A stretch of 37,115 nucleotides of DNA from an uncultured Gammaproteobacteria bacterium (lineage in GTDB: Bacteria > Pseudomonadota > Gammaproteobacteria > Cardiobacteriales > CAKMZF01): assembly GCA_929200405.1 (NCBI GenBank), contig CAKMZF010000005.1, positions 1 through 37,115 of the forward strand, read 5' to 3'. Each line of letters opens with the position of its first letter. Position 1 is the first letter of the stretch. The position numbers were made by a program, and so were the translations under genes. The notes beneath the pieces were generated by a model that saw nothing but the letters and a program-made list of their open reading frames with translations, did not search any database and had not been told where the DNA came from. Positions 9,737 to 19,472 of the stretch are shown here, piece after piece.

Positions 9737-12379
9737 ATGACCGTAAAAAATAGCTTTAATGCCAAAGCCCCACTAGAAGTAGGCGGCAAATCATACGAAA
9801 TTTATCGTCTTGACGCCCTTGCAGGCAAGCACAATTTAGATCGCCTGCCCTACTCAATCAAAATCTTATTAGAAAACCTACTCCGTACCGAAGACGGTGT
9901 TAGCGTAACCGCAAGTGACATTGAAGCCATCGCTGGTGTAGATCTTAAAAACCTAGAGAATACCGAAATTGCATTTACGCCATCACGCGTGCTAATGCAA
10001 GATTTCACAGGCGTACCAGCCGTAGTAGATCTCGCAGCCATGCGTGATGCCATGAAAACCCTAGGTGGCGACACCTCAAAAATTAACCCACTCGCCCCTG
10101 CTGAAATGGTAATCGACCACTCAGTCATGGTAGACAATTTTGGTAGCACTGACTCCCTAGAAAAGAACGTCGCGCTAGAGTTCAAACGAAATGGCGAGCG
10201 CTATGAGTTCCTACGTTGGGGGCAAGAAGCATTTGACAACTTCCGCGTCGTGCCACCACGCACCGGAATCGTACACCAAGTCAATCTAGAGCACTTAGCC
10301 CGTATCGTGTTTGACAACAAAGGTACTGCCTATCCGGACACCGTAGTTGGTACAGACTCGCACACCACCATGATTAACGGCGCAGGTGTATTAGGTTGGG
10401 GTGTTGGCGGCATTGAAGCCGAAGCAGCCATGCTTGGCCAGCCAGTTACTATGCTAATCCCAGAAGTCATTGGCTTCCGCCTAGACGGCAAACTACCAGA
10501 AGGCATTACCGCAACAGATTTGGTTCTAAAAATCGTAGAGCAACTTCGTGAATATGGCGTAGTTGGTAAATTCGTAGAATTCTTTGGACCAGGGCTATCT
10601 GATCTACCATTGGCAGATCGTGCAACTATTGCAAACATGGCACCAGAATACGGCGCCACCTGTGGTATCTTCCCAATAGATGATGAAACCATCCGCTATC
10701 TAAAACTCACTGGCCGTAGTGAGGACAGCACAGCCTTAGTAGAAGCCTACGCAAAAGCACAGGGCCTCTGGCGTGATGAGTCAGTAACTGCGGAATACAC
10801 AGACGTACTAACACTAGACATGGGCACCATCAAGCCATCACTAGCTGGCCCTAAGCGCCCACAAGATCGTCTAGACCTAGACCAGGCACCAGCAGTCGCT
10901 AAGAAAACCATAGCTGACCTAGGCGCTGGCAAATCCGTCAGCGTAACTGTAGACGGCGAAACTTTTGAGCTAGACAACGGTGATGTAATGATTGCAGCAA
11001 TTACCAGCTGCACTAACACCTCAAACCCATCAGTCATTATGGCCGCTGGCCTAGTTGCCCAAAAAGCCGTTGCCAAAGGCTTAAAACGCCAACCATGGGT
11101 TAAGACCTCACTAGCACCGGGATCAAAAGTCGTTACCGAATACCTTAACGCTGCCAACTTAATGGAGCCTCTCCAACAGCTTGGCTTTAACGTAGTTGGC
11201 TACGGCTGTACCACCTGTATCGGTAACTCCGGCCCACTAAACCCAGCTATCTCAAAAGCCATTAACGATAACGAGCTTACCATGGCATCAGTGCTATCAG
11301 GTAATCGTAACTTCGAAGGCCGTGTTCACGCTGATGTCAAAATGAACTTTCTCGCCTCACCACCACTAGTAGTGGCCTATGCATTGGCAGGAAACATGGA
11401 CATCAACGTCAGCACCGACTCGCTCGGTAAAGACACAGATGGCAACGATGTCTATCTAAAAGACATCTGGCCAAGCAACGCTGAACTTGCAGAAGCCATG
11501 TCAGGTGTTATCACCTCAGACATGTTCAACAAAAGCTATACCGACGTGTTCAAAGGTGATGAGCGCTGGAACGGCATAGAAGTAGAGTCAAGCGATGTCT
11601 ACGGCTGGAACAATGACTCAACCTACGTCCAAAACCCTCCATACTTTGAAGGTATCACCCACCAAGCACCGGGTATCCCTGAGATCAAATCAGCAAAAGC
11701 ATTATTAAAGCTAGGTGACTCGATCACTACTGACCATATCTCACCAGCTGGTGCGATCAAATCAGACTCACCTGCTGGTAAATACCTGCAAGAGCGCAAC
11801 GTAGACGTTGCAGATTTCAACTCCTATGGCTCACGTCGTGGTAATCATGAAGTGATGATGCGCGGAACATTCGCCAACATTCGCCTACGTAACCAACTAG
11901 CACCGGGCACAGAAGGCAGCTGGACTAAGCACATACCAACAGGCGAAGTCACAGACATTTACGAAGCCTCACAACGCTACCAGCAAGCAGGTACACCATT
12001 AATCGTGATGGCAGGTAAAGAATACGGCACAGGCTCTAGCCGTGACTGGGCAGCAAAAGGCACCATGCTATTGGGTGTTAAAGCTGTAATCACTCAAAGT
12101 TTCGAGCGTATTCACCGTTCAAACCTAGTCGGTATGGGCGTACTTCCTCTGCAATTCCAAGCTGGTGATAGCCATGAAAGCTTAGGACTGACAGGCAAGG
12201 AAACCTATGACATCAATGATTTAGTAGATGGTGCAAAAACAGTCACTATTACTGCAACCGATGAGACTGGTAATAGCAAGACTTTCACTGCTGATGTGCG
12301 CATAGACACACCTAAGGAATGGGACTACTACAAGAATGGCGGTATCCTCCATTATGTATTACGTCAACTTGCTTCTTAA
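9737..12379 (+). CDS. acnA: Aconitate hydratase AcnA
   Basis: [75 protein letters not shown]. Confidence 0.95.
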   Translation: MTVKNSFNAKAPLEVGGKSYEIYRLDALAGKHNLDRLPYSIKILLENLLRTEDGVSVTASDIEAIAGVDLKNLENTEIAFTPSRVLMQDFTGVPAVVDLAAMRDAMKTLGGDTSKINPLAPAEMVIDHSVMVDNFGSTDSLEKNVALEFKRNGERYEFLRWGQEAFDNFRVVPPRTGIVHQVNLEHLARIVFDNKGTAYPDTVVGTDSHTTMINGAGVLGWGVGGIEAEAAMLGQPVTMLIPEVIGFRLDGKLPEGITATDLVLKIVEQLREYGVVGKFVEFFGPGLSDLPLADRATIANMAPEYGATCGIFPIDDETIRYLKLTGRSEDSTALVEAYAKAQGLWRDESVTAEYTDVLTLDMGTIKPSLAGPKRPQDRLDLDQAPAVAKKTIADLGAGKSVSVTVDGETFELDNGDVMIAAITSCTNTSNPSVIMAAGLVAQKAVAKGLKRQPWVKTSLAPGSKVVTEYLNAANLMEPLQQLGFNVVGYGCTTCIGNSGPLNPAISKAINDNELTMASVLSGNRNFEGRVHADVKMNFLASPPLVVAYALAGNMDINVSTDSLGKDTDGNDVYLKDIWPSNAELAEAMSGVITSDMFNKSYTDVFKGDERWNGIEVESSDVYGWNNDSTYVQNPPYFEGITHQAPGIPEIKSAKALLKLGDSITTDHISPAGAIKSDSPAGKYLQERNVDVADFNSYGSRRGNHEVMMRGTFANIRLRNQLAPGTEGSWTKHIPTGEVTDIYEASQRYQQAGTPLIVMAGKEYGTGSSRDWAAKGTMLLGVKAVITQSFERIHRSNLVGMGVLPLQFQAGDSHESLGLTGKETYDINDLVDGAKTVTITATDETGNSKTFTADVRIDTPKEWDYYKNGGILHYVLRQLAS

Positions 12380-12406
12380 TTTACTTTGGTAAATTTAAGT
12401 TGATAT

Positions 12407-12435
12407 AAAAAAAGGCAGCCTAGGCTGCCTTTTTT
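12407..12435. terminator. Rho-independent terminator of acnA
   Basis: AAAAAAAGGCAGCCTAGGCTGCCTTTTTT. Confidence 0.85.
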
Positions 12436-12574
12436 ATGCTCTTGTACTGCTGTATATGAGCATATATAGCTATTGCCATATTATTCGATGCCTAGATGAC
12501 TAGCTCGATTAACAGCGGTCTAAAGGCTTTTTTATTACTTTTTATAAAGTAACAAAAATTTACGCCTATAAAGG

Positions 12575-12960
12575 GGCATTTCTTCGCGTCGAGGGGAAAT
12601 CGCTGTAACGCACATCTGGATACTGATAACTGAGGAGGCTCATATCCTCTTTCATCCAAGAAGTACCCCAATATTCAGCCAATCTCAAAGCCGTGTCGAA
12701 GTTGATGAGAGTTATTTTTAGGGAACACGCAAAGATAACAAGGTTGTGGAACCGTAGATAAAATCCCGTTCTTGGCTTACTAAAGCGCAATGACAAGGTA
12801 TATGTGGTGATGACCGACAAATGGCAAAAGCAGATACAGAAACTGTTCACTAAACTGCGTATCTGCCAACTGTAGCTATCAAAGTAGACATAATGAACAA
12901 AAACAAGTTCGCTAATTTGATCTCGCTGGCCTGTAAAAACATATACGATGAGCAAGACTT
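12575..12960 (+). pseudogene. Degraded IS1595-family (ISXO2-like) transposase remnant
   Basis: Multiple frames and in-frame stops: VEVDESYF (12695-12718) then, after a frame change, NPVLGLLKRNDKVYVVMTDKWQKQIQKL from 12762; weak upstream match RCNAHLDTD / LFHPRSTP to the zinc-binding N-terminal part. Confidence 0.7.
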
Positions 12961-13171
12961 GGCATAAGCAACAGACAACACTATTCTATACTCAAGAAAT
13001 TTCTCTCAGAATATTTATATTGAGCAATTCAACCGAACAGCGAGACAGAAACTGTAATCTCTTCATTTGTTTGAAAGTTGGGAGAGTTACAATACCAATT
13101 AGAGAAGAATAACGCTTCACCAGTATCAGACAGAGTCAAGAGCCAAAAGTATAGAAAATATCCGCTCTCGC

Positions 13172-13340
13172 TCCTCCATTATTTGCCGCCTTGTTGGCAC
13201 TTGTGGTGTGGTAGCATCTGCTGATAACATCGTAGTGGATACCAACTTAACAGACCGCGACATTCAAAACCTGCGCGTAGTAGATACCTCGATGTTCCCC
13301 ACTGTTATTTCAGGTAAAACTAACGATCCACTATTATACT
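13172..13340 (+). pseudogene. C-terminal remnant of a GMC-family oxidoreductase (choline/alcohol dehydrogenase-like)
   Basis: Frame reads CRLVGTCGVVASADNIVVDTNLTDRDIQNLRVVDTSMFPTVISGKTNDP, matching the GMC C-terminal pattern HPvGTCrMG...VVD...LRVvDaSifPtvvsgNTnaP; no catalytic or FAD-binding part upstream. Confidence 0.75.
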
Positions 13341-13416
13341 TGTCGAAAAGGCAACCGATATTATTTTACGGAACCATCAGCCTCAGCAATGAGCAAAAAT
13401 TCATTAGGAGATCTAA

Positions 13417-14850
13417 ATGCTTGATCAAAAACAGTTCTACATCAACGGCGAATGGGTAAATCCAGCCATCGACAATGATTTTCCTGTCATCAACCCATCA
13501 AATGAACTAGCCTGCGCCACCATCTCTCTCGGCTCGCAGGCAGACACCGATAAAGCTGTTGCTGCTGCCAAGCAAGCTTTTGTAACTTGGTCGCTATCCT
13601 CTAAAGCGGAGCGCATCAGTCTGGTAGAAAACATATTGCAATCTTATGTGAAACGGCTTGATGATATGGCCAATGCGATTAGCACAGAAATGGGCGCCCC
13701 AATTGACATGGCGATCAACGCGCAGGCCAGTGCTGGCAATCAAAATATCGAGAGCTTTTTAAAAATTGCCCGTGACTTTGAGTTTGTCCGCCCTTTAAGT
13801 GACGATACTCCCAATGATAGACTCATTTACGACCCTATTGGCGTTTGCGGCCTTATCACACCTTGGAACTGGCCAGTAAACCAAATCGTCTTAAAAGTTA
13901 TCCCAGCGCTACTCGGTGGTAACACCATGGTGCTTAAGCCTTCTGAGATTTCACCACTGTCAGGCAACCTCTTTGCTGAAATAATGAATGATGCAGGTAC
14001 GCCTGCTGGGGTTTTTAATTTAATTAATGGTGATGGTCCTGGCGTGGGAACTCAGCTATCAGCACATCCAGATATCCAAATGATCTCGTTTACTGGCTCT
14101 ACGCGTGCTGGCATTGCGATTTCAAAGAACGCTGCGGATACGCTAAAGCGTGTCCATTTAGAGCTAGGTGGCAAAGGCGCCAATATCATTTTCGCTGACG
14201 CTGATGAAAAAGCCGTAAAACGCGGTGCTATGCATTGCTTTAACAACACTGGACAGTCATGCAATGCCCCAACCCGCATGTTGGTACAGCGCGAGATATA
14301 TAGCCAAGCGGTTGAAACGGCAAAAGCCGCAGCTGAGAGTTGTCGGGTAAACTTAGCAAGTAAGTCCGGCAAACATATTGGCCCCTTAGTTAGCGAGCTG
14401 CAATTTAACAAAGTCCAAGATCTAATCCAAAAAGGCATTAGTGAAGGCGCCACCTTAGTGGCTGGCGGTTTAGGCAGACCTGAAGGGTTGAATCTCGGCT
14501 ATTTTGTCAAGCCAACGGTATTTGCGGATGTCAATAATCAGATGAGCATTGCCCGAGAAGAAATATTTGGCCCAGTGTTATCTATGATACCATTCGACAC
14601 CGAAGAAGAAGCCATAGAAATCTCCAACGACACTCCTTATGGGTTAACCAATTATGTGCAAAGCCAAGATCTCGATAGACGTCGCAGAGTTTGCCGTCGT
14701 CTGCAATCTGGCATGGTTGAGATGAATGGATACTTTCGGGCTCCCATTAGCCCATTTGGCGGCGTAAAAGCCTCAGGTAACGGCCGTGAAGGTGGGGTTT
14801 TAGGATTAGAAGATTTTATGGAAGTAAAATCTGTCAGTGGTTGGAGCTAA
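13417..14850 (+). CDS. Aldehyde dehydrogenase (NAD-dependent)
   Basis: TPWNWPVNQIVLKVIPALLGGNTMVLKPSE, SFTGSTRAG, LELGGKGANIIF, NNTGQSCNAPTR. Confidence 0.93.
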   Translation: MLDQKQFYINGEWVNPAIDNDFPVINPSNELACATISLGSQADTDKAVAAAKQAFVTWSLSSKAERISLVENILQSYVKRLDDMANAISTEMGAPIDMAINAQASAGNQNIESFLKIARDFEFVRPLSDDTPNDRLIYDPIGVCGLITPWNWPVNQIVLKVIPALLGGNTMVLKPSEISPLSGNLFAEIMNDAGTPAGVFNLINGDGPGVGTQLSAHPDIQMISFTGSTRAGIAISKNAADTLKRVHLELGGKGANIIFADADEKAVKRGAMHCFNNTGQSCNAPTRMLVQREIYSQAVETAKAAAESCRVNLASKSGKHIGPLVSELQFNKVQDLIQKGISEGATLVAGGLGRPEGLNLGYFVKPTVFADVNNQMSIAREEIFGPVLSMIPFDTEEEAIEISNDTPYGLTNYVQSQDLDRRRRVCRRLQSGMVEMNGYFRAPISPFGGVKASGNGREGGVLGLEDFMEVKSVSGWS

Positions 14851-14978
14851 AAGCCACTCATTGTAAAAAGCTCTGGAATTTTGCGAATATAAACAATTAA
14901 CAGCTAACGGTAATTGTCTATATTTCAATCACCTAGAAAAACAGCATTCTAGCCAAGAAAAATATTAATAAGAAATAA

Positions 14979-14998
14979 CGATATTTTGTAAAATATCG
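14979..14998. promoter_or_regulatory. Near-perfect palindrome next to the tRNA-Glu copy 1 promoter
   Basis: CGATATTTT-GT-AAAATATCG, directly upstream of the expected -35 region for TATAAT at 15022. Confidence 0.45.
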
Positions 14999-15021
14999 CT
15001 TTCACATCTGATTTTCTTTGC

Positions 15022-15027
15022 TATAAT
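15022..15027 (+). promoter_or_regulatory. -10 box of tRNA-Glu copy 1
   Basis: TATAAT followed by GC-rich CGCGCC discriminator; the same arrangement precedes copy 2. Confidence 0.7.
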
Positions 15028-15088
15028 TCGCGCCATCGTATCCTAGGCTGCGAAGTTCAAAACAAGTTTACTTGATTTGGTACATTGC

Positions 15089-15164
15089 GTCCCCTTCGTC
15101 TAGAGGCCTAGGACACCGCCCTTTCACGGCGGTAACAGGGGTTCGAATCCCCTAGGGGACGCCA
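15089..15164 (+). tRNA. tRNA-Glu (TTC anticodon), CCA encoded
   Basis: GTCCCCTTCGTCTAGAGGCCTAGGACACCGCCCTTTCACGGCGGTAACAGGGGTTCGAATCCCCTAGGGGACGCCA, cloverleaf-compatible. Confidence 0.98.
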
Positions 15165-15178
15165 TTTAGATTCCCGAG

Positions 15179-15208
15179 AAAACCCAGCATCATTGCTGGG
15201 TTTTTTTT
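15179..15208 (+). terminator. Rho-independent terminator of tRNA-Glu copy 1
   Basis: AACCCAGCA TCAT TGCTGGGTT + T tract. Confidence 0.9.
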
Positions 15209-15392
15209 GCTTAACTTCTCATGTTAACCATACACCAAATCGCAATTCTCTTAGTATAGAGAGTTACTGCCAATGCCTACGCGCAAGACAACAACAGATC
15301 AGCGCTTCCAAATAACGAATTCTTTGCTATAATGCGCGCTCGTATCCTAGGCTGCGAAGTTCAAAACAAGTTTACTTGATTTGGTACATTGC

Positions 15393-15468
15393 GTCCCCTT
15401 CGTCTAGAGGCCTAGGACACCGCCCTTTCACGGCGGTAACAGGGGTTCGAATCCCCTAGGGGACGCCA
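15393..15468 (+). tRNA. tRNA-Glu (TTC anticodon), CCA encoded, second copy
   Basis: Sequence identical to 15089-15164. Confidence 0.98.
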
Positions 15469-15483
15469 TTTAGATTCCCGAGA

Positions 15484-15513
15484 AATCCCAGCATCATTGC
15501 TGGGATTTTTTTT
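15484..15513 (+). terminator. Rho-independent terminator of tRNA-Glu copy 2
   Basis: AATCCCAGCA TCAT TGCTGGGATT + T tract. Confidence 0.9.
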
Positions 15514-15543
15514 GCTATTAACATCAAGGCCAGTCAAACTCTC

Positions 15544-17439
15544 TTAGCTTTCTAACTCCATCCATCGATCCATCTTAGCTTCCAGCTCTTGTTGTAATTT
15601 TTTCAGTTCGTCACTCACTGTCGCAGCTTTTATTGGATCATCATATAAAGTCACATCTTGCAGTTGTTCAGATACCTTGCTAATTTTGACTTCTAACTTT
15701 TCAATTTGATTCGGCAATTTACCTAACTCACGCTGCTCTTCATAGCTTAACTTAGCTTTAACTGGAACTTGTTTTACTTCTACAACTTTTTCTGGTTTTT
15801 TCTTGCTCTTAGTCGACTTAGTCTCAGAAACTACTGGCTCTGGTCGTTGGCGCAGCCAATCTTGATAGCCACCGACATACTCATTGAGATCACCATTTTC
15901 AAATACCAGAGTACTGGTGGCGATATTGTCTAAAAAAGCTCTGTCGTGGCTGATTAGTAGCAATGTGCCATCATAGTTGACCAACAGATCTTCTAGTACT
16001 TCTAGAGTCTCGATATCCAAATCATTGGTTGGCTCATCCATCACCAGCACATTTATTGGCTTGGTAAACAACTTCGCTAGCAATACTCTGTTTCGCTCTC
16101 CTCCTGATAAAGTACCCACTGGGGTTCTTATCCGTTCTGGAGAAAATAGGAAGTCTTGCATATAGCTCATTATGTGTCTGGGCTTGCCATTGATATTAAC
16201 AAAATCACTGCCTTCACGAATATTATCAATAATAGATAAATTATCTTGCAGAGTATCCCTTAGCTGATCTAAATAGCCAATTTCCAGATTCATGCCATAT
16301 TTGATACTACCCTCTGTTGGTTCAATAGCACCCAACAACACTTTAATCAACGAGCTTTTACCAACCCCATTGGGACCAATAATACCGATTTTATCGCCCC
16401 TAACAATGGTAGTAGTTAAGTCGGTAAATAATGGTTTACCATCAAATTGCAAGCCAATTTTTCGGGTTTGCGCAATAATCTTACTGCTACGCTCTCCTTG
16501 TGAGATATTGATATTGGCATTTTTTTGTTGGCTACGTCGCTGAGCCCTTTCCGCTCGCATTTTCTCCAGCGCTCTTACCCTGCCTTCATTACGAGTTCTC
16601 CGAGCTTTTATGCCTTGTCGTATCCAAACCTCTTCATCTGCTAGTTTCTTATCAAATAACTTATTCTCAGACTGCTCTGCTGCCAGCATATCTGCTTTGC
16701 GCTTTTGGTAGGTCTGATAGTTCCCAGGAAAACTAAACAGCTGCCCTCTGTCAATTTCTACAATCCTATTAGCAACTTTATTAATAAAGGTTCTATCGTG
16801 GCTAACGAATATCAAAGTGCCATCATAGTTAGCAAATAAATTTTCTAAAAACTCTATAGATGCAACATCCAGATGGTTGGTCGGCTCATCCAGAAATAAG
16901 ATATCAGGCTTTTTAACCATCGCCTTTGCTAACATTACTCGGCGCTTTTTACCACCTGATAAAGCATCAAAACTTGCCTCCCCATCTAAACCAAGAGTCG
17001 TTAACACTTGCTCAATTTGGTAATCTGCATCCCAACCATCATGTTGTTCAATATAGCTTTGCAAGCTATCAAATTCTTTTTCTAACGTCGCCAACTGCTG
17101 AAGGTTGGCTTCTGCCATCTCCACGCCTACTAGCTGATAACGCTCTAACGCATCCAACACAGGCTTTATCGCTAAACTCACTACATCAAAGACTCTACCT
17201 GATATTTGATCAGGTATCTCTTGCTCAAAATAGCCGGTGGTAATATCATTGTGCCAAGTAATCTCGCCCTCATCTGGCTGTATTTGTCCAGCTAACATAC
17301 GCATCAGCGTTGACTTTCCTGCCCCATTTCGCCCAATGAAAGCCACTTTTTCTTTGGTCTCAATGGTAATGTCTACATTATCTAGCAATGGCGCAAGTCC
17401 AAAGCTATGCTTGAGTTTTCGGGCGCTAATTAATGCCAT
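15544..17439 (-). CDS. uup: ABC-F family ATPase Uup
   Basis: Two ABC domains (GRNGAGKST, LSGGKKRRV; GPNGVGKSS, LSGGERNRV) and coiled-coil C-terminus. Confidence 0.9.
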   Translation of the reverse strand: MALISARKLKHSFGLAPLLDNVDITIETKEKVAFIGRNGAGKSTLMRMLAGQIQPDEGEITWHNDITTGYFEQEIPDQISGRVFDVVSLAIKPVLDALERYQLVGVEMAEANLQQLATLEKEFDSLQSYIEQHDGWDADYQIEQVLTTLGLDGEASFDALSGGKKRRVMLAKAMVKKPDILFLDEPTNHLDVASIEFLENLFANYDGTLIFVSHDRTFINKVANRIVEIDRGQLFSFPGNYQTYQKRKADMLAAEQSENKLFDKKLADEEVWIRQGIKARRTRNEGRVRALEKMRAERAQRRSQQKNANINISQGERSSKIIAQTRKIGLQFDGKPLFTDLTTTIVRGDKIGIIGPNGVGKSSLIKVLLGAIEPTEGSIKYGMNLEIGYLDQLRDTLQDNLSIIDNIREGSDFVNINGKPRHIMSYMQDFLFSPERIRTPVGTLSGGERNRVLLAKLFTKPINVLVMDEPTNDLDIETLEVLEDLLVNYDGTLLLISHDRAFLDNIATSTLVFENGDLNEYVGGYQDWLRQRPEPVVSETKSTKSKKKPEKVVEVKQVPVKAKLSYEEQRELGKLPNQIEKLEVKISKVSEQLQDVTLYDDPIKAATVSDELKKLQQELEAKMDRWMELES

Positions 17440-17592
17440 ATTTTTATTTTATCTGCGTCAAGAGTTGAAAGTGCTGAAAAGCACTAAGTGAAAAACAATG
17501 AAAAAATCAGACAAATCTTAGCATAGTTTTATCCGCTTCACGCAGCTTGTCTGCTAAGATATAAGTATCTATATCAACCAATAGCTTGATTT

Positions 17593-19452
17593 ATGCAAAC
17601 CCACTTTCAATCTCAAAACTCAGGATCGAAGAAATACACCGAGCATGATGCCCGTGCCAAGAATATTAATGAGGCGACCTCCCGCTTAGATGCTCTGCGT
17701 ACACTTATCAAAGCGCAAGGTTATTCCGGCTATATCTTACCGAGAAGTGATGAATTTCAAGGTGAATATGTCCCCGCGCATGCAATGCGACTCGCTTGGT
17801 TGACAGGCTTTACTGGCTCAGCCGGTTTTGTTTTTATTACCCTCGATAAAGCCACTCTGTTTGTAGATGGCCGCTATACTTTACAAGTTACCCAGCAAAC
17901 AGAAAGTACGCTCTATGACTATGATGTCTTGGATTATCAGCAATTGGCAACAGCTATTAACCAACAACTTTCGGCAACTGACAAGCTAGGTTTTGATCCT
18001 TCATTGTGGACAAGGAAACAGCTACAAGCAATTCAGCAACAAACCGCAAGTGAAATTACTTGGCAGCCAACAGAGAAAGTCTTGATCGATGAGATTTGGA
18101 GTGATGCACCTGCTAAACCTTCTGGAAAACCATACTCTCTCTCTCTTAAATACGCTGGGGTAAATTTCACCAATAAGATACAGCAGACGCTTTATTTACT
18201 GCCTAAAGCAGTAGAGCTGTATTTTGTCAGTAAACCCGAAGATTTATGCTGGCTGCTAAATGTCAGAGGAAATGATGTTGCCTGTACGCCTTTTGTGCTC
18301 TCGACATTGCTAATCCATAGAAATGGCAGCATCAGCTGGTTTATAAAACCTGAGCGAGTCGATGACGATTTGAAACAACGTCTTGGTGATAATATCCAGA
18401 TTTATCACCCTTCAGCACTGGAATCTGTCATCAAGAATACTATCTCCTCGACTGACATCAATAATGCTGGACTCACATTGGCGACTGATTTCTCTCAAAC
18501 CAGTGAACAACACTTACGACTATTCGAATCACTGATAACAACGATAGATTATGCCAATCCCATTAGTGATCTCAAATCCATTAAGAATATTACCGAACAA
18601 GCTGGCAGCCGCGCGGCACACCAGCGTGATGGTATTGCGATGGTAAAATTTTTACATTGGCTAGAAACCTCAGCACTGCAAGAAGGTGCTCACGAGTTAG
18701 ATTTAGACCAAAAACTATTGAACTTACGCGGCGAGAGTGATCTATTTAGGGACGTTAGCTTTGACAGTATTACCGGATCTGGCCCGCATGGCGCCATCGT
18801 TCACTACCGAGTAACAGAAGAGAGTAACCGTAAGTTGCAACCCAATGAGATTGTTCTGGTTGACTCCGGTGGTCAATACCCAGATGGCACAACTGACATC
18901 ACCAGAACAGTTATCCTTGGCACAGCAACTACAGAGCAAAAAAAGCGCTTTACGCAAGTGCTTAAAGGCCATATACAGTTAGCACTGGCAAAATTCCCCG
19001 CTGGGATTACGGGCGCTCACTTAGATATTCTCGCCCGTGCCGCCCTGTGGAAAGATGGCGAGGATTTCGATCACGGTACAGGTCATGGTGTAGGCAGCTT
19101 TCTTTCTGTCCATGAGGGACCACAAAGCATTTCTCGGCGTAGCAATGTCCCCCTTAAAGCGGGTATGATTGTCTCTAATGAGCCAGGCTTTTACAAAAAT
19201 GACGAATATGGTATTCGCATTGAAAATCTGGTGCTGATTATCAATGCGGAAACTAACGGTAGTCGAGATATGATGGCCTTTGAAACCCTTACTTTAGCGC
19301 CTATTCAGCAAGATTTAATTGACAAGTCTATGCTTACTATCGATGAGATCACATGGCTTAATCGATATCATCAAACTGTCTATGACACCTTGTACAGTCA
19401 GCTACCTGCAGATACTCAATTATGGCTAAAGGCTGCAACTCTTGCCCTTTAA
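17593..19452 (+). CDS. Xaa-Pro aminopeptidase (M24B family, creatinase N-terminal domain)
   Basis: GYILPRSDEFQGEYVP, VDSGGQYPDGTTDITRT, HGTGHGVGSFLSVHEGPQ, NEPGFYKNDEYGIRIEN. Confidence 0.92.
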   Translation: MQTHFQSQNSGSKKYTEHDARAKNINEATSRLDALRTLIKAQGYSGYILPRSDEFQGEYVPAHAMRLAWLTGFTGSAGFVFITLDKATLFVDGRYTLQVTQQTESTLYDYDVLDYQQLATAINQQLSATDKLGFDPSLWTRKQLQAIQQQTASEITWQPTEKVLIDEIWSDAPAKPSGKPYSLSLKYAGVNFTNKIQQTLYLLPKAVELYFVSKPEDLCWLLNVRGNDVACTPFVLSTLLIHRNGSISWFIKPERVDDDLKQRLGDNIQIYHPSALESVIKNTISSTDINNAGLTLATDFSQTSEQHLRLFESLITTIDYANPISDLKSIKNITEQAGSRAAHQRDGIAMVKFLHWLETSALQEGAHELDLDQKLLNLRGESDLFRDVSFDSITGSGPHGAIVHYRVTEESNRKLQPNEIVLVDSGGQYPDGTTDITRTVILGTATTEQKKRFTQVLKGHIQLALAKFPAGITGAHLDILARAALWKDGEDFDHGTGHGVGSFLSVHEGPQSISRRSNVPLKAGMIVSNEPGFYKNDEYGIRIENLVLIINAETNGSRDMMAFETLTLAPIQQDLIDKSMLTIDEITWLNRYHQTVYDTLYSQLPADTQLWLKAATLAL

Positions 19453-19472
19453 CAGACGATACCAATAATGCT

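Larger units (their letters stand above)
15036..15210 (+). repeat. Direct repeat copy 1 (leader + tRNA-Glu + terminator)
   Basis: Nearly identical to 15340-15515 at an offset of 304 bp. Confidence 0.95.
15340..15515 (+). repeat. Direct repeat copy 2 (leader + tRNA-Glu + terminator)
   Basis: Nearly identical to 15036-15210. Confidence 0.95.

Noticed and set aside
9850-11820. Several minus-strand ORFs inside acnA (111, 120, 136, 65 aa)
   Set aside because: Antisense shadows of a highly conserved coding gene with strong codon bias; no independent support.
12411-12430. 10-mer CCTAGGCTGC shared by the acnA terminator and the tRNA-Glu leaders
   Set aside because: Short match inside a terminator palindrome; most simply coincidence.
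12566-12955. 129-aa minus-strand ORF
   Set aside because: Antisense to the plus-strand IS1595-like transposase remnant; composition (C/Y/F-rich) is not protein-like.
13208-13459. 83-aa plus-strand ORF as an intact gene
   Set aside because: It is the C-terminal tail of a GMC oxidoreductase, and its end runs into the aldehyde dehydrogenase start; best treated as a pseudogene fragment.
15036-15515. Integration (att) site for a genomic island at the duplicated tRNA
   Set aside because: The repeat covers the full transcription unit, the segment between copies is only ~130 bp, and no integrase is present; a plain tandem duplication fits better.
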